DNA from: Adenophora triphylla var. japonica
Lineage: Eukaryota > Streptophyta > Magnoliopsida > Asterales > Campanulaceae
Length of the DNA: 64,000 bases
Assembly (NCBI GenBank): GCA_022495995.1
Contig: JAFEMH010000756.1
Span: 248,001-312,000 of the forward strand
Direction of reading: 5' to 3'
The position numbers and the translations under genes were made by a program. The notes under the pieces were generated by a model. That model saw only the letters and a list, made by a program, of their open reading frames with translations, was not told the origin of the DNA and searched no databases. Position 1 is the stretch's first letter. Each line of letters begins with the position of its first letter. Of the stretch, positions 1 through 11,282 are shown one piece after another.

Positions 1-494
1 TTTTTGAACATGGTTGTCAGTAATTATAAAATTGCCACCGTTTATTTTGAAAACACGTTTTTCCTTATTTAAAAAAAAAAATTAGTTTTTTATAAGACCA
101 ACTCAAAAATTAACTATCTCAAAAATTAGGCTCCGTTTGTTTCACCGTAAAACATTTTCCGGAAAATGTTTTCCGGAAAATAACCTGTTTTACGGTGTTT
201 GGTTAGCCCCCGGAAAATGTTTTCCGGAAAATAACTCGTTTTCCGCTGTTTGGTTGCCTAAGTAAAACGTTTTCCGGAAAACATTTTACGCCCTTCCTAA
301 GTAAAACGACCTACTGACCTTGTCCTAAGTAAAACATTTTCCGGAAAATGGAGGCCTTAATGTACAACTCATATTACGCCCGGTACAACCACCCCACTGC
401 CTATCCCACCCCCCCACCCCCCCCCAAATTTTTTTTTTTTTTTAATTTTTTTGTAATCCCCCCCCCCCCACCCCCAGCCTCCCCCACCCCCCAC

Positions 495-2020
495 TAGGGG
501 TGTAAGCGGTTTAGCTCAAATCGCGGTTTGAGACCGAGCCGAGCTAAACCGTGGGGTTTAGCTCGGTTTTTTTATTTGAGTGGTTTAGCTCGGTTTGAAA
601 AAATGCCAAACCGAGCGGTTCGGTTTAGCTTGCGGTTTGAGGGTGCCAAGCCGAGCCGAACCGAGCCGAGCTAAACCGTTTAGCTTTCAAACCGAGCTAC
701 GAGACCGAGCTACGAAACCGAACTACGAAATTGAGCTACGAGACCGAGCTACGAGACCGACCTACGAAACCGAGCTATGAAGTCAAACCAAACCATCATA
801 AACCATAACCCTAACCATTCATTCCAAATCAAATTACTCCCTACCTTTACTTTCTTTCAAACCCCTAACATCTTTAATACATTACCTCTGCCTCTTGGAG
901 AACTTTCATTATATCTCTTTTCCTTCTCTCTCTTCCCCTTCTCTCTCTAAAGTAGATCTCACCATCGCCGCCTCACTCACCGTCGCCGCTCTCACCGTCG
1001 CCGCCGCTCACCGTCGCCTTCTCTCTCTCTTCCCCTTCTCTCTCTAAAGTAGATCTCACCGTCGCCCCCTCACTCACCGTCGCCGCCTCTCTCACCGTCG
1101 CCGCCTCTCACCGTCGCCGCCTTCTCACCGTCGATAACAAATGTAGAGGTATGTTGTATACACCTAACTTAGACGATACTACCCTTTTTTGTGCTAAAAT
1201 TGTATCTTTACCCGAAACTTACATTTAGTGGTTTATGTGTTTTCTTCGGTACTTTGCTAGTTTAGATCATTACAGCGAGTCTTTTGTGGCACATACTCCT
1301 AATGGAGGCATAAACCTACCCAGATTTTTGTTCTTATTTTTTTTTAATTTTTTTGAGGCTTGTATGCTTGACAAGTTGTCAGATGTCAGTACTTTGCTAG
1401 TTTTGATTTTTGATCCTAATTTTCGTCTTTAATTTTTTGCTATCTATAGTCGAAGGCTTGACAGTCTGATTACTACAGGAACAAACAATAAAATGCATAC
1501 ATATATTTAGTATTCATATATTTAAGAGAGAAAATTTAACTCTGATATTTTTTCAGAGTAATTTTACACTGTTACAAACAGGGTACAACTAAGTAAGCAA
1601 AGGATGGAGTATTTGGAAATGTTGAAATTGTACATCATAAGTATGCTGTTCAACCAACAATAGTATGTTCCTCATTATTTTTTAAAAGTTGAAACAATAC
1701 ATCAGAACTATGCTCTTAAACAAAAAGCCTATGCTGAGTTCATATATTGCATTCAATGGATGAATTTCAAGTTGAAACAATGAGTGCATGTTTTAGCATT
1801 TGTTTTGGGATCTATGCTTATGACAAAATGTAATTGTAAATTTGTTTGGTTGATTCAAACCGCGGTACAAACCGAGCTAAACCGAGCTAAACCGATTTAG
1901 CTCAGCTCGGTTCGATTTTTTTTTTAGCTCAGCTCGGTTTGGAATTTTTTCAAACCGATACTAGCGGTTTGGCTCCTAAATTTGTCCAAACCGAGCTAAA
2001 CCGAACCATTTACACCCCTA
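495..2020. mobile_element. Nested hAT-like non-autonomous transposon
   Basis: The termini TAGGGGTGTAA and TTACACCCCTA are perfect inverted repeats, flanked by the identical 8-bp string CCCCCCAC at 487-494 and 2021-2028. An 8-bp target duplication with a YAGGGGTG-type end fits the hAT superfamily. Both subterminal regions are packed with copies of GGTTTAGCTCGGTTT or its complement, as expected of transposase-binding subterminal repeats. The interior (about 830-1850) is unrelated AT-rich DNA plus a CACCGTCGCC minisatellite, and no transposase is seen. The flank is C-rich and low in complexity, so the duplication alone would be weak. Together with the exact termini it is convincing. Confidence 0.8.
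912..1133. repeat. CACCGTCGCCGCC minisatellite inside the hAT-like element
   Basis: A pyrimidine-rich block (TCTCTCTTCCCCTTCTCTC followed by AAAGTAGATCTCACC) occurs twice, near 912-967 and 1019-1066. Each copy is followed by imperfect CACCGTCGCCGCC repeats. It looks like duplicated 5'UTR-type sequence carried by the element. No reading frame is convincing. Confidence 0.6.
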
Positions 2021-2029
2021 CCCCCCACC

Positions 2030-2695
2030 CACCCCCCCCAAAAAAAAATTTTTTTTTTTTTTTTTTGTAATCGCCCCCTACCCCCGCCTACCCCCCAAAT
2101 TTTTTTTTTTTTTTTTTTTTTTTTTGTAATCGCCCCCTACCCCCTCGCCTACCCCCACCCCACCCCCACCCACCCCCCAAAAATTTTTTTTTTTTTTTTT
2201 TGTAATCGCCCCCTACCCTCGCCACCTCCTCCCCACCCACCCCCACCCAAAATTTTTTTTTTTTTTTTGTAATCGCCCTACCCTCGCCTACCCCCACCCC
2301 CACCCACTTCACCTCACCCCAAAATTTTTTTTTTTTTTTGTAATCGCTCCCCTACCCCCTCGCTACCCCACTTCACTCCACTCACCCCCACCAAAATTTT
2401 TTTTTTTTTTTCGGGGTGGGGGGCAGGCGATTACAAAAAAAAAAAAAAAAAAATTTGGGGGGTGGGGGGGCAGGGGGCGATTACAAAAAAAAAAAAAAAA
2501 ATTTGGGGGGTGGGTGGGGGGGATAGGCAGGGGGTGGGGGGGCGATTACAAAAAAAAAAAAAAAAAAAAAATTTGGGGTGGGGGTGGGGGGTGGGGGGTG
2601 GGGGTAGGGTGGGGTAGGGGGGCGATTAAAAAAAAAAAAAAAAAATTTTTTTGGGGGTGGGTGGGTGGGGGGGGTGGGGTAGGTCACCTTGTGAA
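2030..2695. repeat. Inverted arrays of C-rich/poly(T) and poly(A)/G-rich units
   Basis: On the left (about 2030-2403), roughly 55-60-bp units alternate CCCCACCC runs, a poly(T) tract and GTAATCGCCCC. On the right (about 2411-2690) the same units recur as GGGGCGATTAC, poly(A) and G-runs. These arrays are the inner arms of the foldback element. Runs of four or more G separated by single T or A bases are typical G-quadruplex motifs. Reading frames across this region are repeat translations and not genes. Confidence 0.85.
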
Positions 2696-3027
2696 ATATG
2701 AGTCGTTTTACCAAACACCCGAAAACATTTTACACCCTTCCTCCGTAAAATATTTTCCTCCGTAAAATATTTTACGCTCTACCTCCGTAAAACATTTTAC
2801 AGGAAAACATTTTACAGGAAAACATTTTCCAGAAAACGTTTTCCGAAAAATATTTTACGTCGAAACAAACGGAGCCTTAGTGTCAAAAAAAAAAAAAAAG
2901 ATAATGCATGACAACAAGGTAAAAGGAAGTAAACTATCAACTGTGAGAAGTGAAAAAAAAAAAGTTAATTATCAAATAGAATTTATTTCTCTGGGTGAAT
3001 AGAAAAACTTTTATGTTTGATGAAGTA

Positions 3028-3315
3028 CTCCCTCCGTCTCACCCAACTACCCAACTGTGAACCAAGGTTTTGGGCACGAAAACTAAGAAATATTATTAAG
3101 ATAATGAATATGTGTGGTAAAAAATGAAGAGAGAAAATAAGTAGAGTAAATAATAGGTTGGTTGAACAAATTGTGTGGTGGAGAATGGGTGTAGTTAATG
3201 AGTGGGTGGGGTAGGGAGAATATAAAATATTAAAGGACATACCATTTATGGTAGTTCACACCTTTTACGACTAAAAAGGAAAATAAGTGTACACCTAATC
3301 GGGTGACGGAGGGAG
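3028..3315. mobile_element. Stowaway MITE
   Basis: It begins CTCCCTCCGTCTCACCC and ends GGGTGACGGAGGGAG, with TA on each side (3026-3027 and 3316-3317). Stowaway elements (Tc1/mariner group) have exactly this CTCCCTCCGT terminus and a TA target duplication. The 288-bp length is typical and nothing is encoded. Confidence 0.9.
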
Positions 3316-3540
3316 TATATGTTTTATAAGATTTTCCCAAAATATAATTTCATTTTTGAAAAAAAAAATTATGCAATTTAAGAATTTAAAATATTGTAGA
3401 TTGCAAGTATAATGATAAAATTAAATTAAGAAATTCGGCATTTATTTTGCAACATACCAAAATAGAAAGTAAGACATTTATTTTGGGATAAAGAAAGGGC
3501 AAGAGCAATTTTTTTTTCTGACATTCATTTTGAGAGGACG

Positions 3541-4080
3541 GATTATAGAGACCGCAACCACCATCGCTCCACATTAGAAATATTGTGTGCTTTGAACCTA
3601 TCTAGCACAAATTTGATTTTGATCATTCTTCAAAATGCCTCGTGCCACTGGAGTGCGTGGACACCTTAATATACTAAACAATTCTTATCCATTTGTCAAT
3701 GAGGGATTTAGGTTGACATCCCAACAATCCTTCCCTCAAACCAAGGATCATGCAACCTGTCCTCACTCCGGCGAAATTTGTATCATTGTTATTCACCCAC
3801 GAAACACGTCACCTGATCACCAATATTAGTTTTTTTTAAGGCTCTCCTTTTGCGAGGTCACGTAAGGAAGGAATCTCCCGCATCACACATACGTCGTTCA
3901 CCGAGCCTAGCTCATCCACGAACCATGGTTCTTGGTTTTGATACCAGTTGTTGTTAGGATCGTAACCACCGTTACTCCACATATTATTATGACAAGGTTG
4001 GAATCACGAATCGTGGCTTTGATACCAATTGTTATTGGGCCGCAACCACCGCTACTCCACATTATTATGGCAGGGTTGAA
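3541..4080 (-). other. Degenerate LTR-end and primer-binding-site remnants
   Basis: Two nearly identical ~62-bp blocks (about 3937-4001 and 4018-4078) read TTTGATACCA, then TTGTT, then CAACCACCG, then ACTCCACAT; the last part also occurs near 3548-3575. On the minus strand each block reads AACAA followed by TTGGTATCAAA, which resembles an LTR 3' end plus an initiator-Met-tRNA primer-binding site. No coding region or second LTR was found. An old LTR-retrotransposon remnant is the best guess. Confidence 0.35.
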
Positions 4081-4879
4081 ATAAAATTATCTTAACGGTA
4101 TAAACCGAGCATGATCGTGGGTTTATGAGGACGGACAAAGCCCAATGGGTCTGTCCTTAAGCCAATAAATACATAACTCCTAAGTCGACCAAGGCCAAAG
4201 TACGTCTGATATGTCGACCAATACCATATCTTTCACATTTAAGCCCACCAAGGCTATATTTAATATGGCAGTGTTATCCAAGGGTGTACAATTACAGAAA
4301 AAATTAATACAATATAATTGACAAAAACAGAAAATAAAAAGGAGAAAGTTGCTGAAATTTGCTGCACGAGCCCAATGAAATCACTGTCTCCTTAAGACAT
4401 ATTCGATCCCTCACCGAGTGTGCTTGAGTTTTTCTTGGATCGCTTGTCTCCCAGGATAGAACGTGCGGGCCGGGGGCACTTTGCACCTAAGTTCCCGGCG
4501 AGCTGAACTATGCTTGAACTAGATCACCTCTTCTTTCTATATGCAAGCTAGGAGGCCAATAGAGGAAGTAACAATATGCAACAAGAGAATGGAGGAGGAT
4601 TTGCTGGAGAAAGATGTTTGGTTTCTGCTGTATTTTCTCTCTAGAATTTGCCAAAGGATCTTCCAAGTAATCTCAAATGTTGTTGACAAACTACTATTTA
4701 AAGATTTCAAAACAACCAAGAAAAACTGAAAATCAATGGTTTTAATTAAGTAATAAAATGTAATAAACATTTTTATTATGAAAATTAAACCACCATTAAT
4801 CCAAAATCATTAGTCATAATGATTTTCATTTCAGTTTTCTGCATTTAATATTGGCTGTTAAATGTCCGCCCAGGATCTG

Positions 4880-4982
4880 CTCGGCCGAGTCTTATAGCCT
4901 GCTCGGCCGAGCAAGGCTTTCCAGAAACTTGGAACCTTCTGTTTCACTATGCTCGGCCGAGTCAACAACCCGCTCGGCCGAG
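4880..4982. repeat. Four copies of the palindrome CTCGGCCGAG
   Basis: The 10-bp self-complementary sequence CTCGGCCGAG occurs at 4880, 4902, 4952 and 4973 in otherwise AT-rich DNA. Because the spacing is irregular, this is not a simple tandem array. It lies in what may be an old LTR: a TATAAATA box follows at 5481-5488 and R/U5-like sequence after that. Confidence 0.6.
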
Positions 4983-5256
4983 CACCTCAGAAAAATTCAA
5001 AACCAAATTTTTGATTTACAAAATCAAATTTTATTTGGCCAAATCATTTGAGCATCTATATTTAATTCATCCAAAACCCATTTTGAACAATTAAATATTT
5101 TATTTTTCACAAACACAAATCACTTAGGTAATTTGACAAAATTACCCTTTAGAAATTAACCCATTAATTTCCTTCAAACATACTAATTTTTCCAACAGGC
5201 AGAAGGAGTGGACTTCCCTACCGTTGGTCGTCTCACATAACCAGCGACATAAAAAC

Positions 5257-5326
5257 TATGTCGACCAACTACTGGTGACCAGAGACTATGAAGACCAACT
5301 ACTGGTGACCAGAGACTATGTCGACC
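5257..5326. repeat. Short tandem repeat (about 30 bp, two copies)
   Basis: The unit CGACCAACTACTGGTGACCA, continuing GAGACTATG, is present twice in direct orientation with a partial third copy. It is part of the same possible LTR debris that ends near 5640. Confidence 0.6.
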
Positions 5327-5339
5327 AGCTCCATGCACT

Positions 5340-7715
5340 GAGCATGACTTGCTCGACGTACGTAAAGATAACATAAATCTAATTCAAGTCAAATATGGAA
5401 ACCTTGAAATTAGGATCTAAGTAGGATTCAAATCCTTCTCTCCTAACTTTATTTTAAGGCAGAAAACTGTCTTCTACCACTATAAATACATGGCATAAAT
5501 CTCATAATTCTGGTAAAACATTATTTGATTCTTATATTGTCAATTGATTTGATCTTATAAACACAAATATTTATTCTCACGCTTGATGGCATTTGCCGGT
5601 TAAGCCCCGATTTAGTTTACGTGTTTGTTTATTTTTTTCATACTAGCCAACAGAAATATTTGAACCACTGAACAGATGACTAATATGATGTTTGACATCA
5701 TCATTATTTGTCCTATCGAGTAGTTTAACAAAAAAAAAAAAAAAAGAGTTGAGAAATTGGAATTTTGGAAAAAGAAGAAGAAAAGGCTGTAATATGTTTG
5801 AGTGAAAGAAAAACTGCTACCTGTTGGGCAAGGGAAGCTTTTGGGAGAAAAGAAAATGAAGAACAAAAAAGACACAGAGAAAATGACGTAGGCAGGGCAT
5901 GTCTCCTTCTTCCATGCATGCGCATTTTTAGCTGCAGGCATGTCATTGGCAATAGAATGGCAGATTATATGAATAAGTAAAAAAAAAAAAAAACTGTGCA
6001 AAGTGAAAAAGTCAAGAAAGACTACTGTTGTTGTTGTGCTTGTTTGCAAGTAATCATTACTCCGCCTCAATATAAATTACATATTTTTTTAAAAGAAATA
6101 TTTACTATTTTTGTTAATATTTAAGCATAATATAAATTGTGAACAGTTACTTTTCAACCTTCTTTCGAGTCACTCGTGAGTAGGCGTGTTAGACAAGTAT
6201 CTATTATCTAATAAAGAGAGAAAAATGAACCAGTATATACACTTGATGGGCTACTTTCCTTCTTTCTTTAGTAGATGTGGGATAATTGTCTAATAACTTT
6301 TATTAATGTGACCCACGTGACATATTAACAACAACAATTTAATTATTATTCGTTACTCCAATTTTCTTAATTGCTTGCAAATAGTAAGTGTATAATTTGT
6401 AACGAAACGAATATAGTACAAGTATATTTTTTATAAAATAACAAAATAAATTTAAAAAAGTTGGCAAGTTCTGACGAAAAAGGAGAAGGAACAGTGTCAA
6501 TATCAATGATTCGATTACTGGAGTGAGTAGAAATTGTCAGCAATAAGGTTTTGTTGTTGTATAAGATGTTGCCGGGATGGGTTGGGGATCGATGGAAACA
6601 CAATCACTATACTCACTTGGAGTCTTCTTCCAATGTTCAGGAATCAGGATTAGATAAAAAATTGGATTATTTATAATATTCAATTCTTTTTCTAATAAGT
6701 GTTGCAGTTAATTTAATTATATTATTTTTAAAATATAATTTACTTATTTATACATTGTTTCGATCAATACTAAAATTAAAATAAAATTAATTCTTTATTT
6801 ATAAATGAAGTTAATTCCATTGCTTACTTCATGAGCTTGGACAAGTCTCAATGTCCCACAACTTCCGGGGTTTAACTTCATCTCACTTACTTTTTTTTGT
6901 CCACTTTATTTAAATGAAAGGATTATATTACCCTAAATCTTTGAAGTGGCTAATTCAATATCTGTAAAAAAAATTTAGAGGTAAAATAGCAATTTTATTT
7001 AAATAAAAATGACAAAAAAGTGAGGCAAAACTAAACCTCATACAATGAAAATTATCTTAATCCCATAGGTATGCAATAAAATTAACCCTTTATAAATGTG
7101 AGTGTATTTTGAGGCGGACCAAAAATCGCAACCTTAATAAAATGGTGTGAAGAGAGAGTGAAATGATGGAATCCCTTGGGAGTTTGGGGGTATTTTGAAT
7201 TGTTATCATTGGTGAATTGAATGACAATTTAGATCCAAAAATGTTACAATTAATAAAAATGTACAGTATTAAAATAAAATTATAGGGAATTAATGTTGTG
7301 TATGAAGAGGTCATTTGCGAAAATGGTGTGAAAAAGATTTTTTTTTTTTTTTTTTTAAAAAGAAGGAATAATCCACATGACAAAATGATGATTATATATG
7401 GGACGGACATGTATCAGAGATAGGAAGAGGACCACAAGAATATGCAAGCAAGCCTTAAACATCTACTACCCCACCCACAGTTAATTTGTTAGTTGCAGGT
7501 CCACCGACATATATGCATGCAATGCTATTTTTTCTTTTACTTTTGACCAACATTAGATAAAAACAGGGCTGACTCAATATGTTCAAATTCTATTTTTAAA
7601 CTTTTTTATGAAATTTAGCATTTTTTTTGTACAGTGAAGTTTGAAACAGTTTATATTAAAAAAAAAAAAAGTAACACAAATAAGAGATGGTGGTAAGAGG
7701 GCCATTTATAATATA
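5340..7715. other. AT-rich intergenic DNA without a recognisable gene
   Basis: 5340-5640 is LTR-like (TATAAATA at 5481, GC-richer tail). From 5640 to 7715 I see only AT-rich sequence, poly(A)/poly(T) tracts and short frames with no family resemblance. No splice-consistent exon chain or RNA gene was recognised. Confidence 0.5.
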
Positions 7716-7993
7716 CTCCCTCCGTCCCAATAGTAGCTGTCCAATTTTTGGGTTGTACGCAAATTAAGAAAATGAGGGGAAAGTAAAAATATTTTGAGTG
7801 TAATTTGAAAATAGGAGAGAGAATGAGTGGAGGGAATAGTAAATTATAATAATGTTGTGAGTATTAAAATAATGTAGGAGAGAGAATGAGTGGAGGGAAT
7901 AGTAAAGATTTCTTTGTCAAAAAAGAAAAGTGAAAGTTTTTAATGGGACACCCAAAATGACAAAATAGAAAGCTTCTATCGGGACGGATGAAG
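7716..7993. mobile_element. Stowaway MITE
   Basis: It starts CTCCCTCCGTCCCA, ends TGGGACGGATGAAG-like (read as ATCGGGACGGATGAAG), and has TA on both sides (7714-7715 and 7994-7995). An internal block, GAGAGAATGAGTGGAGGGAA, occurs twice. The element is closely related to the one at 24103-24398, so the two are copies of one family. Confidence 0.85.
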
Positions 7994-8156
7994 TATATAT
8001 ATATATATAAGTATATTTTTTTGGTGTGGTCATTTTATGGTAAATTTTTGGTATAAACACAATACGCAAAATTTTGTAATATTAGTACGTTATCTAATTA
8101 TCTAATGAGAATATTGTCAAAAGTTTTAGCATATGAGATGTGAACGAAATAATTTG

Positions 8157-8648
8157 TGATGGGCCAAGCCCAAATCATTTTCTAACAAAGTGGGCTCAAC
8201 AGGCCCACCAAGAGATCAAGCCCGAAGGATCGACGCAAGAGTTGGGTCGTAGCCCGTCGAACAATGGATGACCGTCGTCGCCATTGAGCGACCAAGCCCA
8301 TCCCAAGACGGGACATCTCACCCAGGCACTCGCTCGTCGGTTCATCTATCAAGTGACGACTCTACTGGACATACAGCTCCAGGTCGTCGTCTTATATAGC
8401 TTGCTCAACAAGCCATCCTTTGATAAAGTCAAACCTGCTGCTGGCCCACTCTGCACATGTTCCCACCTAACTAGCAGCGGCGCCAAATTGTGCAGGTGAA
8501 ACATTCCATTATAGGCAATCCACTATCAGTGCCGGATAAGCCCCGGCGCAGTTCACAATTCATTTCTTGTGGTGTGCAGGTCTCCATAGTCAGCCTATAT
8601 TACTGCTGGACTTCGATAGCTGATCCCGAACGATTTCCTACATTATCA
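8157..8648 (+). repeat. 5' LTR of a Tat-type Ty3/gypsy element (plus strand)
   Basis: The stretch starts TGATGGGCC and ends ATTATCA, giving TG...CA boundaries with a short TGAT/ATCA inverted end. Two bases later comes TTGGTTCCATTGTCGGGAA (8651-8669), a primer-binding-site-like sequence. It closely resembles the PBS of the complete element at 27357-40243. A gag frame starts shortly afterwards at 8718. The boundaries are inferred, because no partner LTR is present to compare. Confidence 0.6.
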
Positions 8649-8717
8649 GATTGGTTCCATTGTCGGGAATCGTTCGTTAGAGACTTCAGCCAAGCATAGA
8701 AACCCGCCGGAAAAAAC

Positions 8718-10110
8718 TTGGAGATGGTGTCAGATGGACACACAGCAAGCAGGTCTACGAAAAATGATGGCCAACCACCTTCACCTGAACAAGGCCACCA
8801 AGAAAACTCCAGGCCTCCATCACCTCAACCTAGGAACCCTAATCTGTGGGTTACCAGGTCACATGGTGTTGTGGATGATACTGGACTCCCAGATGCAAGA
8901 AGAAGGGAGAAAATGCCTGCTCATGATCAGCGGCAACGACGACCCCCAACCGGAAGGAGGACAGAAGGAGCTACTGTACGAAATTTGGGAGGCCCATCCA
9001 ACCCACTTCTCGACAGAACCGCTCTTCTCGTCGAAAGGGCAAACACCCTTCACGGCCTCCTGCAGATCCAAAATGAATTGATTCAAATGGCCGAGGACCG
9101 ACTGCTCTGGCGTCCCATAATACAGTCACATCCGGAAGACGAAGGAACGAGAGAGGGGTTGATGGTCGTCGTCAAGAAACTGCTGTCGGGAACGATCATC
9201 AAGTGCCGCCGCAAGACCTCAAAGAGCATCTGAACCATCGTCTGAGTGAAGGACACTCATCTCAGCGATGACGAGAAGAGGCGGACAGAGAGCTTCGGAG
9301 GTCTCCTCCTGCAAACGACGATCTTGAGCAAAACCCAAGCCAACGTAATCGAGGTCGGCAAATGACCCCCTCAATGCATAATGAACGAGCTCCGAGCTAC
9401 AGGGAAAGGACCCGTACTCCCTCTCATCCTCGCGGACGGGAACAATCCAGGTCATACAGGCCATCCCCTCCTAGAGGTAATAGAAGAGAGAGAACGGTTT
9501 CCCGACGACCTGCGGTCACTGAAAGGCAACGCTCGAACACGGTTTCCCAAGAGCATTGTTGTTATAGGGCTCCCTCCGCCAATCGAGCAGAAGGTATTGG
9601 CATGCGTGAGGTGCTCAGACTCAAACGTAAGGTTTAGGAGATGGCAGCAAGAAAAAATGCTGATAGTGATGACTCGGAGGATGATGTTGGCACATTGAAA
9701 CCTTTGGCACCCTGGATGCTTGAACTGGGACCACCAGAACCAGGTTTCAAGCTACCTGACTTACAGAAGTACGACGGCTCAACAAGTTCTTTAGACCATA
9801 TGCAGCATCTTGAGGCCCAAATGATACTCGTGTCAAGATACTCAAGACAAGACGATGTAATGTGTAAAGCTCTCACTAGCACTTTGACTGAAGCAGCTCT
9901 AAGATGGTTTAGAAGCCTTCCAAAGGGGAATGTCGATTCATGGAAACACATGCGTAAGAAGTTTTTGGGTAGGTTCGCGACTGCTGGAGATCGTCGCAAG
10001 ACAGTGAACGACCTAAGCAATAGCACCTAAGGAGCAAATGAAAGCTCAATGAATTATTTCAAAAGATTCAAGAAATTGGTTGACCAGATCAACGAGGATT
10101 TAAAAGACCA
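8718..10110 (+). pseudogene. Broken gag gene of a Ty3/gypsy (Tat-like) retrotransposon
   Basis: The first part (8718-9233) encodes a basic, proline-rich N-terminus. A second frame (9641-10030) encodes the retrotransposon Gag core: PDLQKYDGSTS, then CKALTSTLTEAALRWFRSLP, then KKFLGRFATAG. This pattern (LP.YDG, A..WF..LP, F...F) is the Retrotrans_gag signature. After a TAA the gag reading continues as YFKRFKKLVDQINEDLKD to about 10105, where it stops abruptly at the junction with an opposite-strand element. Frame changes at about 9240-9640 and the in-frame stop show it is dead. Gag would form the virus-like particle. The protease and polymerase of this copy are missing. Confidence 0.75.
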
Positions 10111-10111
10111 C

Positions 10112-10545
10112 CGAGAGATGTTGGCTTGAGTTTGCTTCAACAGAGTGAGTACAGAATCCTCTTTCTCGGGGTCGGGAGTTTCAGATGTCTTGGCATAGCG
10201 GTTACGGTTCTCCCTGGGTGCTTGATCTGCTGACTTCTTATCTGTCTTGGGATTACCCTGATGGATCTGCCCGGATCTGGTCAACAGGTGCACTTCTCCC
10301 TCTAGCTTATCTGTCGCCTCTTTACAGGACTCTTTCAATGCTGCTAAGGTCAACGGAGGAGCTTGCTTAGTAACTGGCCACCGGTTCTGACTGATTTTGT
10401 TGCAAGTTTCCCGGAGCTTAGCAATGGTGAGGGGTTGAGCTTGGGGATATTGTGTATTACTGGTTTCTAACTGGGCAGCCTTCCGGATTGCTTCCCAAGT
10501 TACAGGTTTCTGAACCTGGGGTTACGCCGTTGTTCCTTGGATGGC
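10112..10545 (-). pseudogene. Pre-protease segment of the Tat-type element
   Basis: On the minus strand this reads MTLAALKESCKEATDKLEGE, then LLTRSGQI, then LKQTQANIS. The plus-strand element has the same stretch at 59507-59745 (MTLTALKESCKEATDKPEGE). Nucleotide similarity extends upstream to about 10545 (59330 in the other copy). Homology stops at about 10112, just before where the protease would begin. No enzymatic domain remains in this copy. Confidence 0.7.
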
Positions 10546-11282
10546 CCACAGGGCTAGGGCCTCTATCGAGGATCGAATTGTCATGTAGCGAAAGGGGCAA
10601 CCCATCCTTCTACATTTCCTTTATTTTCTTTAGAGAATTAGTCAACCAGACAAAAGAGATTCTTATAAGTGCATACCTGCAAGGGCATTTTTTTTTAAGA
10701 TGGCCTCATTTGCTGAGGGCACAAAAGAACTCATTTCGAGACTTGGCTCTTTTGAGAGAGCATTGACATGGAAAAGTGTATGGAAGCCCTTGCTGACAGA
10801 AATCAGTGTTTAGCTTTACCTTCCCTATGTTGTAGAAAAAGAAGACTCGTCGAGACATTTGGGAACATCTTTTATCCAAAATGATCACAAGACTGCCCAA
10901 AATCCTTCATCAGTAATACATTTATGACCGGACCATTTCTGGTTGCCTACGTTCCCCTCGTTGTGAGGAGCTCAGGACGTCGTAGTTCAAGCATTGAGCA
11001 ATACGAGTGATCACTTAGAATAAGACCATTTCATTAAGTACAAAATAGTGTCTCAAGTCTAGCAAGAAAAGAAAAAGACTCATACAGAAGTTGAATTTTT
11101 AACTACCCTGTCTATAACGGACTACAATAGCAGATGTCCACGAAAGACTTTGGTAAAAAAGAAAATACTAGAGCCTACGAAGGTTGACTAAGAGTATTTT
11201 GACATTTTTATTTAAGGATGGGTAGCCCCCATCATAGCTACTCGTCATTGGCAGTTGAGTTGCGAGCCTCAAGATTGTGCAG
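10546..11282 (-). other. Non-coding interior of the minus-strand retroelement
   Basis: This stretch lies between the gag-like gene and the pre-protease segment. I see no domain in it. It does not align by eye with the corresponding part of the plus-strand copy (58300-59330), so one of the copies has been rearranged here. Confidence 0.5.

Larger units (their letters stand above)
129..2876. mobile_element. Foldback TIR transposon, PIF/Harbinger-like, non-autonomous
   Basis: The element starts GGCTCCGTTTGTTTC and ends GAAACAAACGGAGCC, a perfect terminal inverted repeat, with TTA on both sides (126-128 and 2877-2879). A 3-bp TTA/TWA target duplication with a GG-start inverted repeat is the hallmark of PIF/Harbinger and Tourist-like elements. 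Inside each end lie tandem GTAAAACATTTTCCGGAAAA-like repeats. Inside those are C-rich blocks (left) that reappear as G-rich blocks (right), so the whole element folds back on itself around position 2405. The left arm is split by a nested hAT-like element (495-2020). No transposase is present, so it would need one supplied in trans. The superfamily is inferred from the TSD and termini only. Confidence 0.8.

Noticed and set aside
2088..2765. Glycine/lysine- and proline/phenylalanine-rich open frames
   Set aside because: They are translations of the poly(A)/G-run repeat arrays on both strands, with no independent coding evidence.
5612..6070. 152-residue frame on the minus strand
   Set aside because: Phenylalanine-rich translation of A-rich DNA with no domain, no supporting splice sites and no similarity I recognise.
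9219..10026. Minus-strand frames over the retroelement gag
   Set aside because: They are shadows of the gag frame on the plus strand, which carries the recognisable Gag core.
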